Assembly: GCA_032717465.1 (NCBI GenBank)
Contig: CM064715.1
Coordinates: 34,534,382-34,598,381 of the forward strand
Reading direction: 5' to 3'
Length of the DNA stretch: 64,000 nt
DNA from: Coenobita brevimanus
Lineage: Eukaryota > Arthropoda > Malacostraca > Decapoda > Coenobitidae
Part shown: positions 20,264 to 33,066 of the stretch, in pieces
Position numbering within the stretch: position 1 is the stretch's first letter
How the letters are laid out: the number at the start of each line of letters is the position of its first letter
The notes under the pieces: model-generated
The model's input: only the letters and a program-made list of their open reading frames with translations
The model's database searches: none
Told to the model about the DNA's origin: nothing
Translations under genes and position numbers: made by a program

Positions 20264-22620
20264 CTATCGCCGGCACTTATAGCTGGTACAGCGTTGTCAA
20301 TCCTTTTTTTCCTTGGTGTGAATCCCGTGCAGCTTGACTCAGTTTCTCCGAATCATTTACTGGGAAGAGGGAGAGTCGTCGGGAGATATCTGACGCAAGT
20401 GTGGAGGTGGTGGTGTTGGGGAGTGTGATTGTGGGGGTGGGGGGCGACGTGACTGAGTAAATGCGGCACAAGTGTAATACAGATGTGACACCAGCGTATT
20501 TGTTAAAAGCGTAGGTTTACAATGTGAATGAGCTAAAACAAGCTCTTATTAATGGTAACGACACTGAGTAATGGATTCCACTGGTATCTCAAGAATGCTA
20601 CTACAATCTGTGTGTTGAGGTTAACATATACAGGAACTGTCATTTAACGACAGTGCCAGAAGTCTGATAAATGCCGACAGTTGGAAGTGGTGGCATGTTA
20701 CATAGGTTTGACAGGGTAATAATCGGGGAAACTAATTACATTTTTAACGAACAAGCGGCAAAAGGTATTGCCGTAGCATCTGACTTTATAATAGATCTCA
20801 TGAAGAACAACTACAGTAAGTTTGTATGAATTTCTCAAGTGTTCGATATGTTAAACTACACAGTGCATAGGAAATACCGCAGATATCGATTCCTTGATGG
20901 TTCCATAAATTTCGAGTCAGATAATTATAATGTTAATGGAGTTATGTTATGGGCATAGATCAGAAGATATCTTTTCCTTTATCTTATTTGTATTCATGTA
21001 ATCTTCGCCATGTGAGTCTTTCACTATTGTCGGAGTGACAATTGGTAATTTGTAACACTACAACAAAGTAAACGCATACAATATTATGGAAACGATAACT
21101 CGCATTTTGTAATTTTCTTTCTATATAACTGTTCAGCCATAGTCCATTCTATAACCTCTCGAAGGATATGGGTCTTGTACGAATCTTTCTTAGTCATAGG
21201 GCAAGTATAAACCAAACGATTTAGGCCGAGATAGAACAATCAGCTCCTCGTTCCAGCACTCTTTAGGCCTTGTGTCAACTGCCAATATGTCTGCCTGCAG
21301 GGGCCAACCTCCAAACCATGCATCTGGCGATTGCCACCCTCAACACCTGGTTATCCCTTCAAGGTTTGCTAAGACCAAGGAATTGGCAATTTGTAACACT
21401 ACAACAACAAAGTAAACGCATACAATATTATGGAAACGATAACACACATTTTGTAATTTTCATTCTATATAACTTTTCAGCCATACTCCATTCTATAACC
21501 TCTCGGAGAATATGGGTCTTTTTCGAATCTTTCGTATTCATAGGGCAAGTATAAACCAAACGATTTAGACCGAGATAGAACACTCAGCTCCTCGTTCTAG
21601 CACTCATTAGGCCTTTTGTCAACTGCCAATATGTCTGCCTGCAGGGGCCAACCTCCAAACCATGCATCTGGCGATTGCCAACCTCAGCACCTGGTTATCC
21701 CTTCAAGGTTTGCTAAGACCTAGGTATACTATACTTGCAAACACCGTAGGGGTTACAGATATACGATACACAAATCTAAAGTATGAGCCGTATCTGATAC
21801 TATTTGGACTAAAGATAAATAATCATGTTCGCTTACAAAATGCCCTAGCAATGGCAAGATTAATGTAACAGTTATTCATGAACAAGTAAATATAGCATAC
21901 TGCACAATAAGAGTCAGTCCTAATCTCATGGCAAACATTATAATTATCTAGGTCAAAAGTTAAGGGATCATCATGGATTCAATAATTGCAGCCTTTCTTA
22001 AGCAATGTCGAACACACTTGAAAAAATCATATTATTGTGGGTATGGTCATAATTATTTTGCAAACTTAATGCAATTTTTCTTTATGAGTTATCTATTATA
22101 AAGCCATATGCTACGGCAATACCTTTTGCTGCTTGTTGGTTAATAATGTAATTAGTTTCCCCGATTATTGCCCTGTCAAACCTATGTAACATGCCACCAC
22201 TTCCAACTGTCAGCATTTATCAGACTTCTGGCACTGTCGTTAAATGACAGTTCCTGTATATGTTAACCTCAACACAGATTGTAGTAGCATTCTGAGATAC
22301 CAGTGGAATCCATTACTCAGTGTTGTTACCATTATAAAGAGCTTGTTTTAGCTCATTCACATTGTAAACCTACGCTTTTAACAAATACGCTGGTGTCACA
22401 TCTGTATTACACTTGTGCCGCATTTACTCAGTCACGTCCCCCCCCCCCAAATCCCCCCCCCCAACACCACCACCCCCACACTTGCGTCAGACATCTCCCA
22501 ACGACTCTCCCTCTTACCAGTAAATGATTCGGAGAAAATGAGTCGAGCTGCACGGGATTCACACCAAGGAAAAAAAGGATTGACAACGCTGACTGTACCA
22601 GCTATCAGTGCCGGCGATAG
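20264..22620. mobile_element. TA-flanked non-autonomous element with arms of about 540-570 bp
   Basis: The left end CTATCGCCGGCACTTATAGC and right end (reverse complement CTATCGCCGGCACTGATAGC) begin long inverted arms, about 20264-20830 and 22050-22620. Each end is preceded by TA (20262-20263, 22621-22622); the flanks also read GTAC, so a 4-bp GTAC duplication is not excluded. The interior carries a 342-bp tandem duplication and no transposase. A TA target suggests the Tc1/mariner superfamily, but this is inference. Confidence 0.78.
21038..21725 (+). repeat. Tandem duplication, period about 342 bp
   Basis: Two copies share TTTGTAACACTACAACAA, the AACGCATACAATATTATGG block and AACCTCCAAACCATGCATC. 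They lie inside the TA-flanked element and begin near 21038 and 21380. The high similarity indicates a late duplication. Confidence 0.82.
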
Positions 22621-22622
22621 TA

Positions 22623-22772
22623 CTTAGGGCTGCCCCTCACCTGGCGCAACTCTAAGAGAAGAATTGACAACGCCGCACAGGGTTTGCGCTCGTTTTCTAG
22701 GGCTCTAGAATATGCACTTAAGTGAAAAGTTGCTCTTACGCCCAGTGATGGTGGATTTGCGAGGATTTCTGA
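22623..22772. other. Unassigned insert in the 18S V4 region, right part
   Basis: A short spacer between the TA-flanked element and the return of 18S sequence. No coding or repeat identity is seen. Confidence 0.4.
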
Positions 22773-23248
22773 GCTTTCAGAATCCGCCCCCAGGCCCCTC
22801 TGGCTCGCCCGGGGTGCTCTTCATCGAGTGTCCCGAGTGGCTGGCAAGTTTACTTTGAAAAAATTAGAGTGCTCAGAGCAGGCTACATGAATGGCCTAAA
22901 TGTCTATGCATGGAATAATGGAATAGGACCTCGGTTCTATTTTGTCGGTTTTCCTCGGAGCCCGAGGTAATGACTAATAGAAACAGGCGGGGGCATTCGT
23001 ATTGCGACGTTGGAGGTGAAATTCTTGGACCGTAGCAGGACGAACTACTGCGAAAGCATTTGCCATGGATGTTTTCATTAATCAAGAACGAGAGTTAGAG
23101 GTTCGAAGGCGATCAGATACCGACCTAGTTCTAACCATAAGCGATGCTGACCAGCGATCCGTTGGCGTTATTCCCATGACCCAGCGGGCAGCTTCCGGGA
23201 AACCAATGTCTTTGAGTTCCGGGGGAAGTATGGTTGGAAAGCTGAAAC

Positions 23249-23287
<39 letters not shown>

Positions 23288-23552
23288 GCGTCTTAATTTG
23301 ACTCAACAAGGGAAATCTCACCAGGCCCGGACACCGGAAGGACTGACAGATTGAGAGCTCTTTCTCGATTCGGTGGGTGGTGGTGCATGGTCGTTTTAAG
23401 TTGGTGGAGCGATTTTTCTGGTTAATTCCGATAACGAACGAGACTCTGGCCTATTAACTAGTCGACGGATCTCCATTAATTGGTGTCCAGTTCGCAACTT
23501 CTTCTTAGAGGGATAAGTGGGAATTCAAGCTGCACGAGATTGAGCAATAAGA
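22773..23552 (+). rRNA. 18S rRNA pseudogene fragment, part 2
   Basis: 18S resumes with CTTTCAGAATCCGC, the other side of the V4 stem. It continues through TTTACTTTGAAAAAATTAGA, GGTGAAATTCTTGGACCG, AAGGAATTGACGGAAGGGCA, TGGAGCCTGCGTCTTAATTT, TGCATGGTCGTTTTAAGTTG and AGAGGGATAAGTGG, to about CGAGATTGAGCAATAA. Substitutions in normally invariant segments (TGCGTC for TGCGGC, GGTCGTTTTAAG for GGCCGTTCTTAG) show it is not functional. It stops well before the true 3' end. Confidence 0.93.
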
Positions 23553-23907
23553 CAACGCTGGGTGATATCCATATATCCAGACCATAAGTGCTCCCTACGT
23601 GCCAAATGGGTTGGTGGAGGATTAGTGCCCCTCCCTGTAAAACAAATAATTCAGTGTTCCTGGAAGAGGGATGGGTGGAATTCTTACTCAACCGCCTGTG
23701 ACAACAGGATTCGCCTGCTTGTCCTTCCTCTAAACCAAGAAACCATTTATAATGCTGGGTGGTATCAATATATCGAAACCATACGTGCTCCATACGTGTC
23801 AAGTGGGTTGGTGAAGGATTAGTGCCCCTTCCTGTAAAACAAATAACTCTAAGTCCTTGGCCACCCCGTGAGGGATTTATGGCGTCTGGCAATGAATGAA
23901 TGAATGA
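23553..23907 (+). repeat. Duplicated segment (offset 196 bp) resembling a LINE 5' region
   Basis: Two similar copies, GCTGGGTGATATCCATATAT near 23558 and GCTGGGTGGTATCAATATAT near 23754, each contain GGGTTGGTG and TTAGTGCCCC text followed by AAAACAAATAA. The same GGTTGGYGGAGGRTTAGTGC text occurs at the start of the RTE-like LINE near 61652-61690, so this looks like LINE-derived 5' sequence. Confidence 0.65.
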
Positions 23908-24715
23908 TATGAATGTTTGGTAAACTTCAGTTACAACTGGGAACTTTTCCAAACTAATTTACAGAACATTTGTGCAAGTGGTATATTTAATGTTTTTATG
24001 AGGTTTTTATGATCATTCCAGTATAATAGTTTTGAAATACTCTGAAAGCAATTTGGTTCTACCCTTACAAAACTTGAAACATTTTTTTTTAAATTATCGT
24101 TACTCCTATAAACGAGAAATGGGAGAGTCAAATGCTCATAAGATACCTGCCAACGAGTGATCAGAGTTTTGAGAGATTTTACCTAAGGAAACGTAGCTTA
24201 TTGTGTAACACGAACCCTCATACTCTTCGTTTATTTTCTTATTTCTTGCATTCATTCAGGAGGGTTGAAGTTACTTTGAAGGTCACAAAGAATACCCATT
24301 CGAAATTTTCCGCTTCTATCGGTGTTCACCACATCAATTGAAACGTATTGCTCATAAACCCAGCTCTCTTCACGTGTTAGTCAATATCATGATATATGTT
24401 TCCTAAATGTAATTTTCTCACCCTGAAAAAAGTCTTCTGTGTTTTGGAAGTAATTGGGCGTGTTTCCCAATAAATTTTGAGAATATTTGTGGAAGTTGCA
24501 TATTTTGCGATTTCGCCGAAAAATATATTTATACAACCATCACTTCAGTAAATATCTTTGACCTATTTCCAAAGCGGACAGTATGAGCTGTAAGTAGTTC
24601 ACATATGGCACTACATTTTTATCCATGAAGTAAATGATAGAGATTTAAAAACAAGAAAAGAGACTCATCGAAAATAAAAATCCATTTAACCTCAACACCT
24701 CAGTCGACGGTCAGG

Positions 24716-26126
24716 CAAAATATTTTTTTTTTAACCATCATGAATAATAAAACCGCGTATATTTTGAAACAAGTAATGTTCATAAACTGTATGTATCGGT
24801 AGGGCTATGTATTTTTTTCTTATATATCTGATCACAAATAATTTTCAATTAACCTATGTATTTACTTTCTGAGTGATTGTACGTTGATAAATATGGATAT
24901 TGATATCACACTAACAATAATAATGAATATTCAATTTTTATAATTTAATCAGGAGGCTCAAAATGCCACTATAAAGCTCTATTTGTACAGATGAGGAAAA
25001 AAACCGTTTCATCATTAGAGAAACTGGGTGGAAACCCGTGAAATGACTTCTTTCTTTACCTGTAAATCAATTCCATCCTACGTGTTACCTCATTTAGCCT
25101 TCTTACTGATTTTTCTTTGAGGTGGAATTTTTTCACCCTTTAATATTTTCTGAATTTTACTGTAGATAAAATTCCGAATGTTTGTCAGCTAATTATGTGT
25201 ATATTTGTTTAAGATGCGGTTTTTAGTATCACACCAGTACAATAGTTTTGAATTGCTTCTAAAGCAGTTGTAAGAAAAATTTAAACATTTTTGAACCCTG
25301 AAATTAGCCTGAACAATGAGAATGAAAACGTAAAAATCCAATCTCGAGCCGCCATTAATAAAGTTCATCTAGTGTTCCTTCAACCTTCATTTTTATGTAG
25401 CTGTCATGTACTATATGTTTACAGAGGTTTATAATATATTTGTAAATGGTAATTAGTTATATATTTTGATATTGCAGTAGTGTTTATGGTTTCTTGTATT
25501 AATTAATTCGAGATTTCAAAACCTTATATATATATTCCTTCTCACAAGTTATTACATACTTGAGACAGTGAACATAAGGAAATGTGGCTTATGATGTAAC
25601 ATGAACCTTCATAATGAGCATTTTTTTTTTCTTGTTTTATATTCTATCTTGAGGCTTGATGTGATTTTGAAGTGATTTTACTGCTGAAAAGAAAGAATAC
25701 CCATTCGAAGTTACTCGTTTGTCTCGGTGACCCCCACATCAGTTGAAACTAATTATTCATATACACACAGATTAAAGCTCTTTTCACTTGTTAATCGAAA
25801 TTGTTAATATTTCCTGTATGTATTTTTTTTCACTCAAAAAAGCCCTCTGGGTTTTAGAAATAAATGGGTATATTTAAAATAAACTGACAATTTTTGTGGA
25901 CGCTGCATATTTTGCAATTCCGCTCAAAAAGGGTTTAGACAGCCATCACTCCAGTAAAATTATTATGATCTAGTCCGAGAGTAGATTCTACGAGCCGTAA
26001 ATAATTGACAATTGCCACTATATTTTATCCTAGGAGTCACGGCTATGTCGAGAATTAGAAATCCATTAAATCTCAACACGACAGAAAAGCGGTCAGGTCG
26101 GCGCTCCGGCTACTTTATTTTTTTTT
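24716..26126 (+). repeat. Chimeric satellite monomer C2/A3
   Basis: It starts as C (CGCGTATATTTTGAAACAAG) but from about 25200 continues with late A sequence (CAGTACAATAGTTTTGAATTG and, at about 25580, AAGGAAATGTGGCTTATG). A whole monomer length is missing, which fits unequal recombination between C and A. Confidence 0.65.
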
Positions 26127-26867
26127 TTTTAGATCCATCATGACCAGTTAAGCTGCATATATTTTGGAACCAATTAATATTCAGAAATTGTATATCTCTC
26201 AGAGGCTGAGTATTTTTATTTTCCTAATACAATATATCTGATAAATACCTAAATAATATTCTTTTTAATGTTTTATTGCCTTTCGGAGTGATATCGTTTT
26301 GAAATATGGATAATAAGATAAACCATCCTATTGGGGAAATATTTAATTAATTTTATCAGGAGCCTCAATATGCCAATCAAAAGTCCATGTGATACCGATT
26401 AAATATCCGTTTTATTTCTAAATTCCAAGATGTTTACACGTCTCCAATGAAACGAAATTCTTTGGGCCTATACTCCTCAAATGAATGCCTTCTTTACCTG
26501 TGAATCGATTTCATCCTACGTGTTACCTTATTTTGCCTTGAGACTGTTTTTTTCGATGTGGGATTTTTTAACGCTTTAATGTTTGTTGAACTTCATATAC
26601 AAATGAGAATCTTTCCAAACTAATTTAGAGTACATTTGTGGAAGTGGTATATTTAATGTTTTCGCCCCCAATTATGCGGTCTTTATGATCATTCCAGTAT
26701 AATAGTTTTGAAATACTCCTAATGCAATTTGGTTCTACCCTAACAAAACATAACATTTTTTTTTTTTAATTATTGTTAATCCTATAACCGAGAAATGGGA
26801 GAGTCAAAACCTCATTAAGATACCTTCCCATGAGTGATCAGAGTTTAGGCAGATTTTAACTAAGGAA
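26127..26867 (+). repeat. Satellite monomer B3 (truncated)
   Basis: B-type start, then shared boxes; it breaks near AAGGAAATGATCTAGTCCGAG, jumping into late A sequence. Confidence 0.65.
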
Positions 26868-28214
26868 ATGATCTAGTCCGAGAGCAGATTCTATGAGCCG
26901 TAACTAATTGAAAATTGGCACTAGTTTTTATCGTTGGAGAATTAGAAATCCATTAAATCTCAACACGACAGAAAAATGGTCAGATCGACGCTCCGGCTAC
27001 TTTTTTTTTTTTTCTCGACCCATCATGAACAGTTAAGCTGCATACATTTTGCAACCAATTAATATTCATAAGTTGTATATCTCTCATAGGCTATTTTCTT
27101 TTTCCTAATAATATATATCTGATAATGAATACCTAAATTATATTCTTTTTCATGCTTTATCGCCTTTCGGAGTGATTTTTCGTACTGAAATATGGATAAG
27201 AATATAATACAAACCATCCTAATAGGAAAATATGAAATTGTTTTAATTTTATCAGGAGGTTCAATATGCCAAAGTCCACGTAATGCCAATAAAAATATCC
27301 GTTTTATTTCTAAATTCCAAGATGTTTACACGTCTCCAATCAAACGAAATTCTTTAGGCCTAAATTCCTCTTTACCTGTGAATTGATTTCATCCTACGTG
27401 TTACCTTACTTCGCCTTGAGACTATTTTTCCGATGTAGAATATTTTAACCCTTTTATGTTCGTTGAATTTAAGATACAATTGGGAATTTTCCAAACTTAT
27501 TTAATGAACTTTTGTGAAAAGTATATTTAATGTTTTCGCCCCCAATTATGAGGTTTTTAGGATCATTCCAATATAATAGTTTTGAAGTACTCCAAGGGAA
27601 ATTTGGTTCGAATCTAAAAAAAACTTGTAATATTTGTTTTTTATTAACGTTACAGCTCATGAGTGTTCAGAGTTTTGAGAGATTTTACCTAAGGAAATGT
27701 GGCTTATGGTGTAACATACTCTTAATTTATTTTTTTTCATTTTTTGCATTCATTCAGGAAGGTCGAAATAATTTTGAAGTGGTTACAATGCAGGTCAGAC
27801 AGAATACTCTCGAAGCTTTTCTCTTGTTTTGGTGACCCCGACACTAATTGAAACTTATTGCTGATAAACCCACTGATTCCAGCTCTCTCCACGTGTTAAT
27901 CGATTTCATGTCATATGTTTCCTAACCCTCAATAAAGTCTTTGTTTTGGAAAGAATTGGGCGTGTTTCCCATTAAATTTTGAGAATATTTTTGGAAGTTG
28001 CATATATTGCGATTTCGCCGAAAAATATATTTATACAACCATCACTACAGTAAAATATCTTCGATCTATTTCCAAAGCGGACGGTATGAGCGGTAAGTAG
28101 TTCACATTTGGCACTACTTTTTACTCCCTGATGTCAAAGCTAAGAAAAAGACTCATCGAAAATAAAAATCCATTTAATCTCAACACCATAGTCAAAACCT
28201 TAAGTCGACGGTCG
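26868..28214 (+). repeat. Short A end followed by satellite monomer B4
   Basis: Late A text (GATCTAGTCCGAGAGCAGATT) at 26868-27010 leads into a second consecutive B monomer starting at about 27013. Confidence 0.65.
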
Positions 28215-29504
28215 GCCAAAATATATATTTTTTTGCCCATCATGAACAATAAAATCGCATATATTTTGAACTAAGTAAAGTTCATAAACTCTATGTATCG
28301 GTAGGGCTATTTATTTTTTTCCTAATAATATATATCTGATAAACAGCACCTAAATATATTTTATTTCTGAGCGATTGTACCTAAATATGGATAATGATAT
28401 CACAAGAATCATAATGATGGATAAATACTCAATTTTAATAATATAATCAGCAGGCCAAAATTGCCACTTTAAAACATAATTTACACAAATGAGAGAAATA
28501 TTCGTTTCATCCCTGAACTCAAAGGTTATTAAACGTCTGCACCCAAAGGAAACTCATTGGGTTTTAACCCGTCAAATGATTTCTTAACCTGTAAATCGAT
28601 TTCATACTAGGTGCTACCTCATTTAGCCTTCTTAATGAGGTAGAATTTTCACCCTTTAATATTTTCTGATTTTTAGATACAATTTAGAATGTTTCTCAGC
28701 TATGTGGACATTTGTCTCAGTTTCATATTCATATTTAGGTCTCTCGCCAACTATTATGCGTTTTTACAATCACTCCACTTTAATAGTTTTGAATTACTAC
28801 TAAAAGGCTTTTTTTTACCGTAACAATACAAAAGATTTGTTTATCCTGAATCTCTCACAGCAAATGAAAATAAGTCACAAATGACCCTAATCCGAACGCA
28901 CAAATCCAATCTCGAGACCTCTTTAAAACAATTCATTAATGTTTCAACCTTAATTTTTTGTAGTTTTAATACCGTGTTTTTGTACGGAGATGAATAAGGA
29001 TATATATGGTAATTCATTATATGTCTGGGCATTGCATTAATGTTCATACTTTCTTCGAGTCAAAAGAGAACCGTTGTTTTTCAAAATTTATCCCTTGTTT
29101 CGGTGACCCCGACATCAATTAGAACTTTAAGTAATCTCTTTTAAATGTGAATCGATTTCTCGTTATATGTTTACTAAATATGACTTTCTTTTATGTTTAG
29201 GATTGTCTTCTGGGTTTTATGATTAATTTGGTCGTTTTTCCAAAAAATTCTGAGTACAGATGTTGAAGATGTATATTTAGCGATTACTCCAAAAAAAATG
29301 TTTATACTACCAAAACTCCCGTAAAATATTTTTTACCTTCCCCCAAAGCGGATGCTATTAACCGTAACTAGTTTACAATTAGTCCAACTTTTTATCCATG
29401 AAATCACGACTGAGATGAATAAAAAAAAAAAAGAAATACTTTCCGGTAATAATTAAAAAATCCTATCAGCTTCAATACGACACACACAACAGTTCATATC
29501 GATT
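28215..29504 (+). repeat. Satellite monomer C3
   Basis: C-type start (CATCATGAACAATAAAATCG) then shared boxes. Confidence 0.7.
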
Positions 29505-30869
29505 CTACTGCAACCTGATTTTTTTTCTTTTAGAAATCATTCACAATATAACTACGTGTATGAGGTAACACGTTATGTTTATAAATTGCATATCTCTCCA
29601 GGTCCGTGTTGTATTTAGTTTTTCCTGTTAACATATATCATAATCAGTACCCCAAAATTTTCTTTTAAACGATTTATCGTCTCTCGGAGTGATTTTTCCT
29701 GGTGAAATATGGATAATAACATACGACGAACCATCATTACGAGGAAATATTCAGATTTTAAAATTGTCAGGGGTCTCACGATGCCCAAGTTATAATATCC
29801 GTTTTATCTCTAAATTCGGAGTTCATATCTCTAATCAGTCGACTTCATTATACGTATTACCTTATTTTTGTTATTCATTTTATTCGGTGGAATTTTTGAA
29901 CTGTTTTTTTATCTCTGATGCGATTGGGAATGTTTACGAACATTTGTGGAAGTGGCATTGTTAGTGTTCTCGCCTCCATTTATGAGGATATTAGGATCAC
30001 TCCAGAGCAATTGATTTGAATTACTCCTAAAGAAGTTGCTTTATTGTAAGAAATATTGAAATATTTCTAAATCCGGATATTAGTCCTAATAACGAGAATA
30101 GAAACTACAAATGTCGCTCGTGAAACGTAAAACTCCTGTCTCGAGTCGGCATTAATAATGTTCATCCAGTGGTCCTTCAACTTTCATTTTTTTGTAGCTC
30201 TCATGTACTATATGGTTACGGAATTTAAGAATAATTTTGTAAATTGTAATTAGTTATATATTTGGATATTGCAGTAGTGTTTAGGCTTTCTTGTATTAAT
30301 TCGAGAGTTAAAAGCTTTTATCTATTCATTCTCATAAGTTATCACATATCTGAGACAGTGTACATCAGGAAATTTGCATTATGATGTAACATGAACCTTC
30401 ATAATGTGCATTTTTTTTCTTGTTTTATATTCTATTTTGAGGCTTGATTTAATTTTGAAGGGATTTTACTGCAGATAAAAAAGAATACTCATTCGAACAT
30501 TATTCATTCTCACATAGATTACAGCTCTTTTCAAGTTTTTATCGAATTTATGTTATATGTTTCATGAATGAAAGTTTTTCCACTCTCCAAAATGCCTTGT
30601 GAGTTCTGGAAATAGTTTGGTGTTTTTTAAATATATTTTGAGAATATTTGTGGGTTTCATATTTTGCAATTACGTCCAAAAAATGTTTAGACATGCATCA
30701 CTCCAGTAGAATAGTTTTGATGTAGTCCGAGAGCGGATTCTATGAGCCGTAATTAATACACAATTGGCAATACTTTATATCCTTGGAGTCACGGCAAAGA
30801 TATGTCGAAAATTAAATCAACACGATAGAAATGAGATTAGGTGGACGCTCTGCCTAATTTTTTTTTTTT
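29505..30869 (+). repeat. Satellite monomer A4
   Basis: A-type start (CGATTCTACTGCAACCTGAT) and A-type end at about 30360-30410. Confidence 0.7.
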
Positions 30870-31894
30870 TTTGGCTTAGACCCATCATGAACAGTTATGC
30901 TGCATACATGTGACATCAATTACTATTCATAAAATGTATTTCTTTCAGCGGCTATTTTCATTTTCCTAATAATACATATCTGATAATGAATACCTAAATA
31001 ATATTTATTTTTAATGTTTTATCGCCTTTCGGGGTGATTTCTCGTACCGAAATATGGATAATAATATAATACAAACCATCGTTTTAGGGAAATATTAAAT
31101 TTTTACAATTTCATCCGGAGGCTCAAGATGCCAATCTAAAGTCCTAATAATAAGGATAAAAATAATATCCGTTTTATCTCTAAATTCCAAGATGTTTACA
31201 CATATCTAATCAAACGATATTCTTTGGGCCTAAACTCCTTAAATGAATGCCTTCTAATAAAAATTAGTGTTACTTCTAAAGACGAGCAAATGGGTGTCAA
31301 AAACTCGTTAAGGTTCCTTCTAAAGTGTTTAATGTTTTGATAGATTTTACCTTAGGAAAGATGGCTTATGGTGTAACACGAACCTTCATACTTTTTTTTT
31401 TTTTTTTTTGCATTCATTCAGGAAGGTTGAAGTAATTTTTAAAATCTTATAATGCATGTCAGAAAGAATACACTTTCGAAGTTTCTCGCTTGTTTCGGTG
31501 ACCCCCACATCAATTGAAACTTATTGCTGATAAGCCCTCTGATTCCAGCTCTCTTCACGTGTTAATCGATTTCATGCAATGTTTCTAAAATGTAATTTTT
31601 TTTGACCCTCAAGAATTTTTTTTTTTTTTTTAATAATTTGGGGTGTTTTCCACTAAATATTGAGAATATTTGTGTAAGTTGCATATTTTGCGATCTCGAC
31701 GAAAAATATATTTATACAACCATCACCAATAAAATATCTTTGATCTATTCCCAAAGCGGACGGTATGAGCGAAAGTAGTTCACATTTGGGACTTCTTACA
31801 TCTCCATGATGTCAGTGCTAGAGATATTTAAAATGAAAATGACCTGTCATAGAAAATAAAAATCCATTTAATCTTAACACCACGTCGACCGTCG
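30870..31894 (+). repeat. Satellite monomer B5 (short)
   Basis: B-type start at about 30885. A stretch near 31255 (GAATGCCTTCTAATAAAAAT) skips part of the shared middle, making this copy about 200 bp shorter than others. Confidence 0.65.
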
Positions 31895-31896
31895 GG

Positions 31897-31900
<4 letters not shown>

Positions 31901-31975
<75 letters not shown>
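31901..31975. repeat. TA microsatellite
   Basis: About 37 TA units with one TTTA interruption, at the C-type junction GTCGGGCAACATATA. Confidence 0.95.
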
Positions 31976-31976
<1 letters not shown>

Positions 31977-32981
31977 CCATAATGAACAATAAAACCGCGT
32001 TTATTTTGAACCAAGTAATCTTCATAAACTATTTGTATCGGTAGCTATGTATTTTTTTCCTAATAATATATGTCTGATACACAACACCTAAATAATTATC
32101 TATTAAAGTATGTATTGACTTTCTAAGTGATTGTACCTTTGTAAATATGGATAATGATATCACACGAAACATAATAATGGATAAATATTCAATTTGAATA
32201 ATTTAATCAGGAGGCTCAAAATGCCACTTTAAAGGAAACTCTTTCGGTTTAAACTCGTAAAATGAATTCTTTCTGTACCTGTTAATCGATTTCATCATAC
32301 GTGCTACGTCATTTATCCTTCTTACTGATTTTCCATTCCTAGGTTGAATTTTTTCACCCTTTAATATTTTCTGATTTTTATATACAGTTTCGAATGTTTC
32401 TCACCTATGTGGACGTTTGTTTGTTTCATAATTTGGTTTATCGCCAACAGTTATGCGTCTTTACGATCACCACTAAAATACTTTTGAATTTCTCCTAAAA
32501 GGATTGTTTTTACCGTAATAATACAATAGATTTCTTTATCATGAATCGCTCACTACAAATGAAAATAACAGTCAAAAATGACCTTAATCCGAACGCACAA
32601 ATCCAATCTCGAGACGACATTGAAACAGAACATAAAGTGTTTCATCAGCCTTCATTTTTTGTAGTTTTAATTTCCTCTATTTCCATGGAGATGAATAAAA
32701 ATTTATATGGTAATTAAATGTCTGGTTATTGCATTACTCTTTATACTTTCTTGCGAGTCAAAAGAAAACCGTTATTTTTCAAAATTTATCGGTTGTCTCG
32801 TTGACCCCCAAATCAATTAGTACTTCTTTTTCTTCAACAATTTAGTTTTGAATCGATTTCTCGTATTTTTTTTTTTTTTTCCCCCATGATCAGGATTGTC
32901 TTCTTAATTTTATAAGTAATTTGGTGATTTTCCCAAAAAATTCTGGGTACAGATGTTGAAGATGTATATTTATCGATTTCT

Positions 32982-32985
<4 letters not shown>

Positions 32986-33064
<79 letters not shown>
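32986..33064. repeat. TA microsatellite
   Basis: About 39 uninterrupted TA units at the place where sister monomers have an A-run. Confidence 0.95.

Positions 33065-33066
<2 letters not shown>

Larger units (their letters stand above)
19256..23907 (+). other. 4.65-kb inserted block carrying the 18S rRNA pseudogene
   Basis: The satellite B monomer is continuous on both sides of this block. It holds, in order: 18S part 1, about 0.66 kb of unassigned DNA, a TA-flanked inverted-repeat element, a short spacer, 18S part 2 and a duplicated LINE 5'-like segment. No clean target duplication was recognised. Confidence 0.7.
18805..24715 (+). repeat. Satellite monomer B2 (interrupted by the 18S block)
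   Basis: B-type start at 18805. The monomer breaks after AATTTTTTAACCCTTTTAA (about 19256) and resumes with ATGTTTGGTAAACTTCAG at about 23908. Confidence 0.75.

Noticed and set aside
23082..23321. Open frames on both strands within 22773-23552
   Set aside because: The DNA is 18S rRNA sequence; frames there are incidental.
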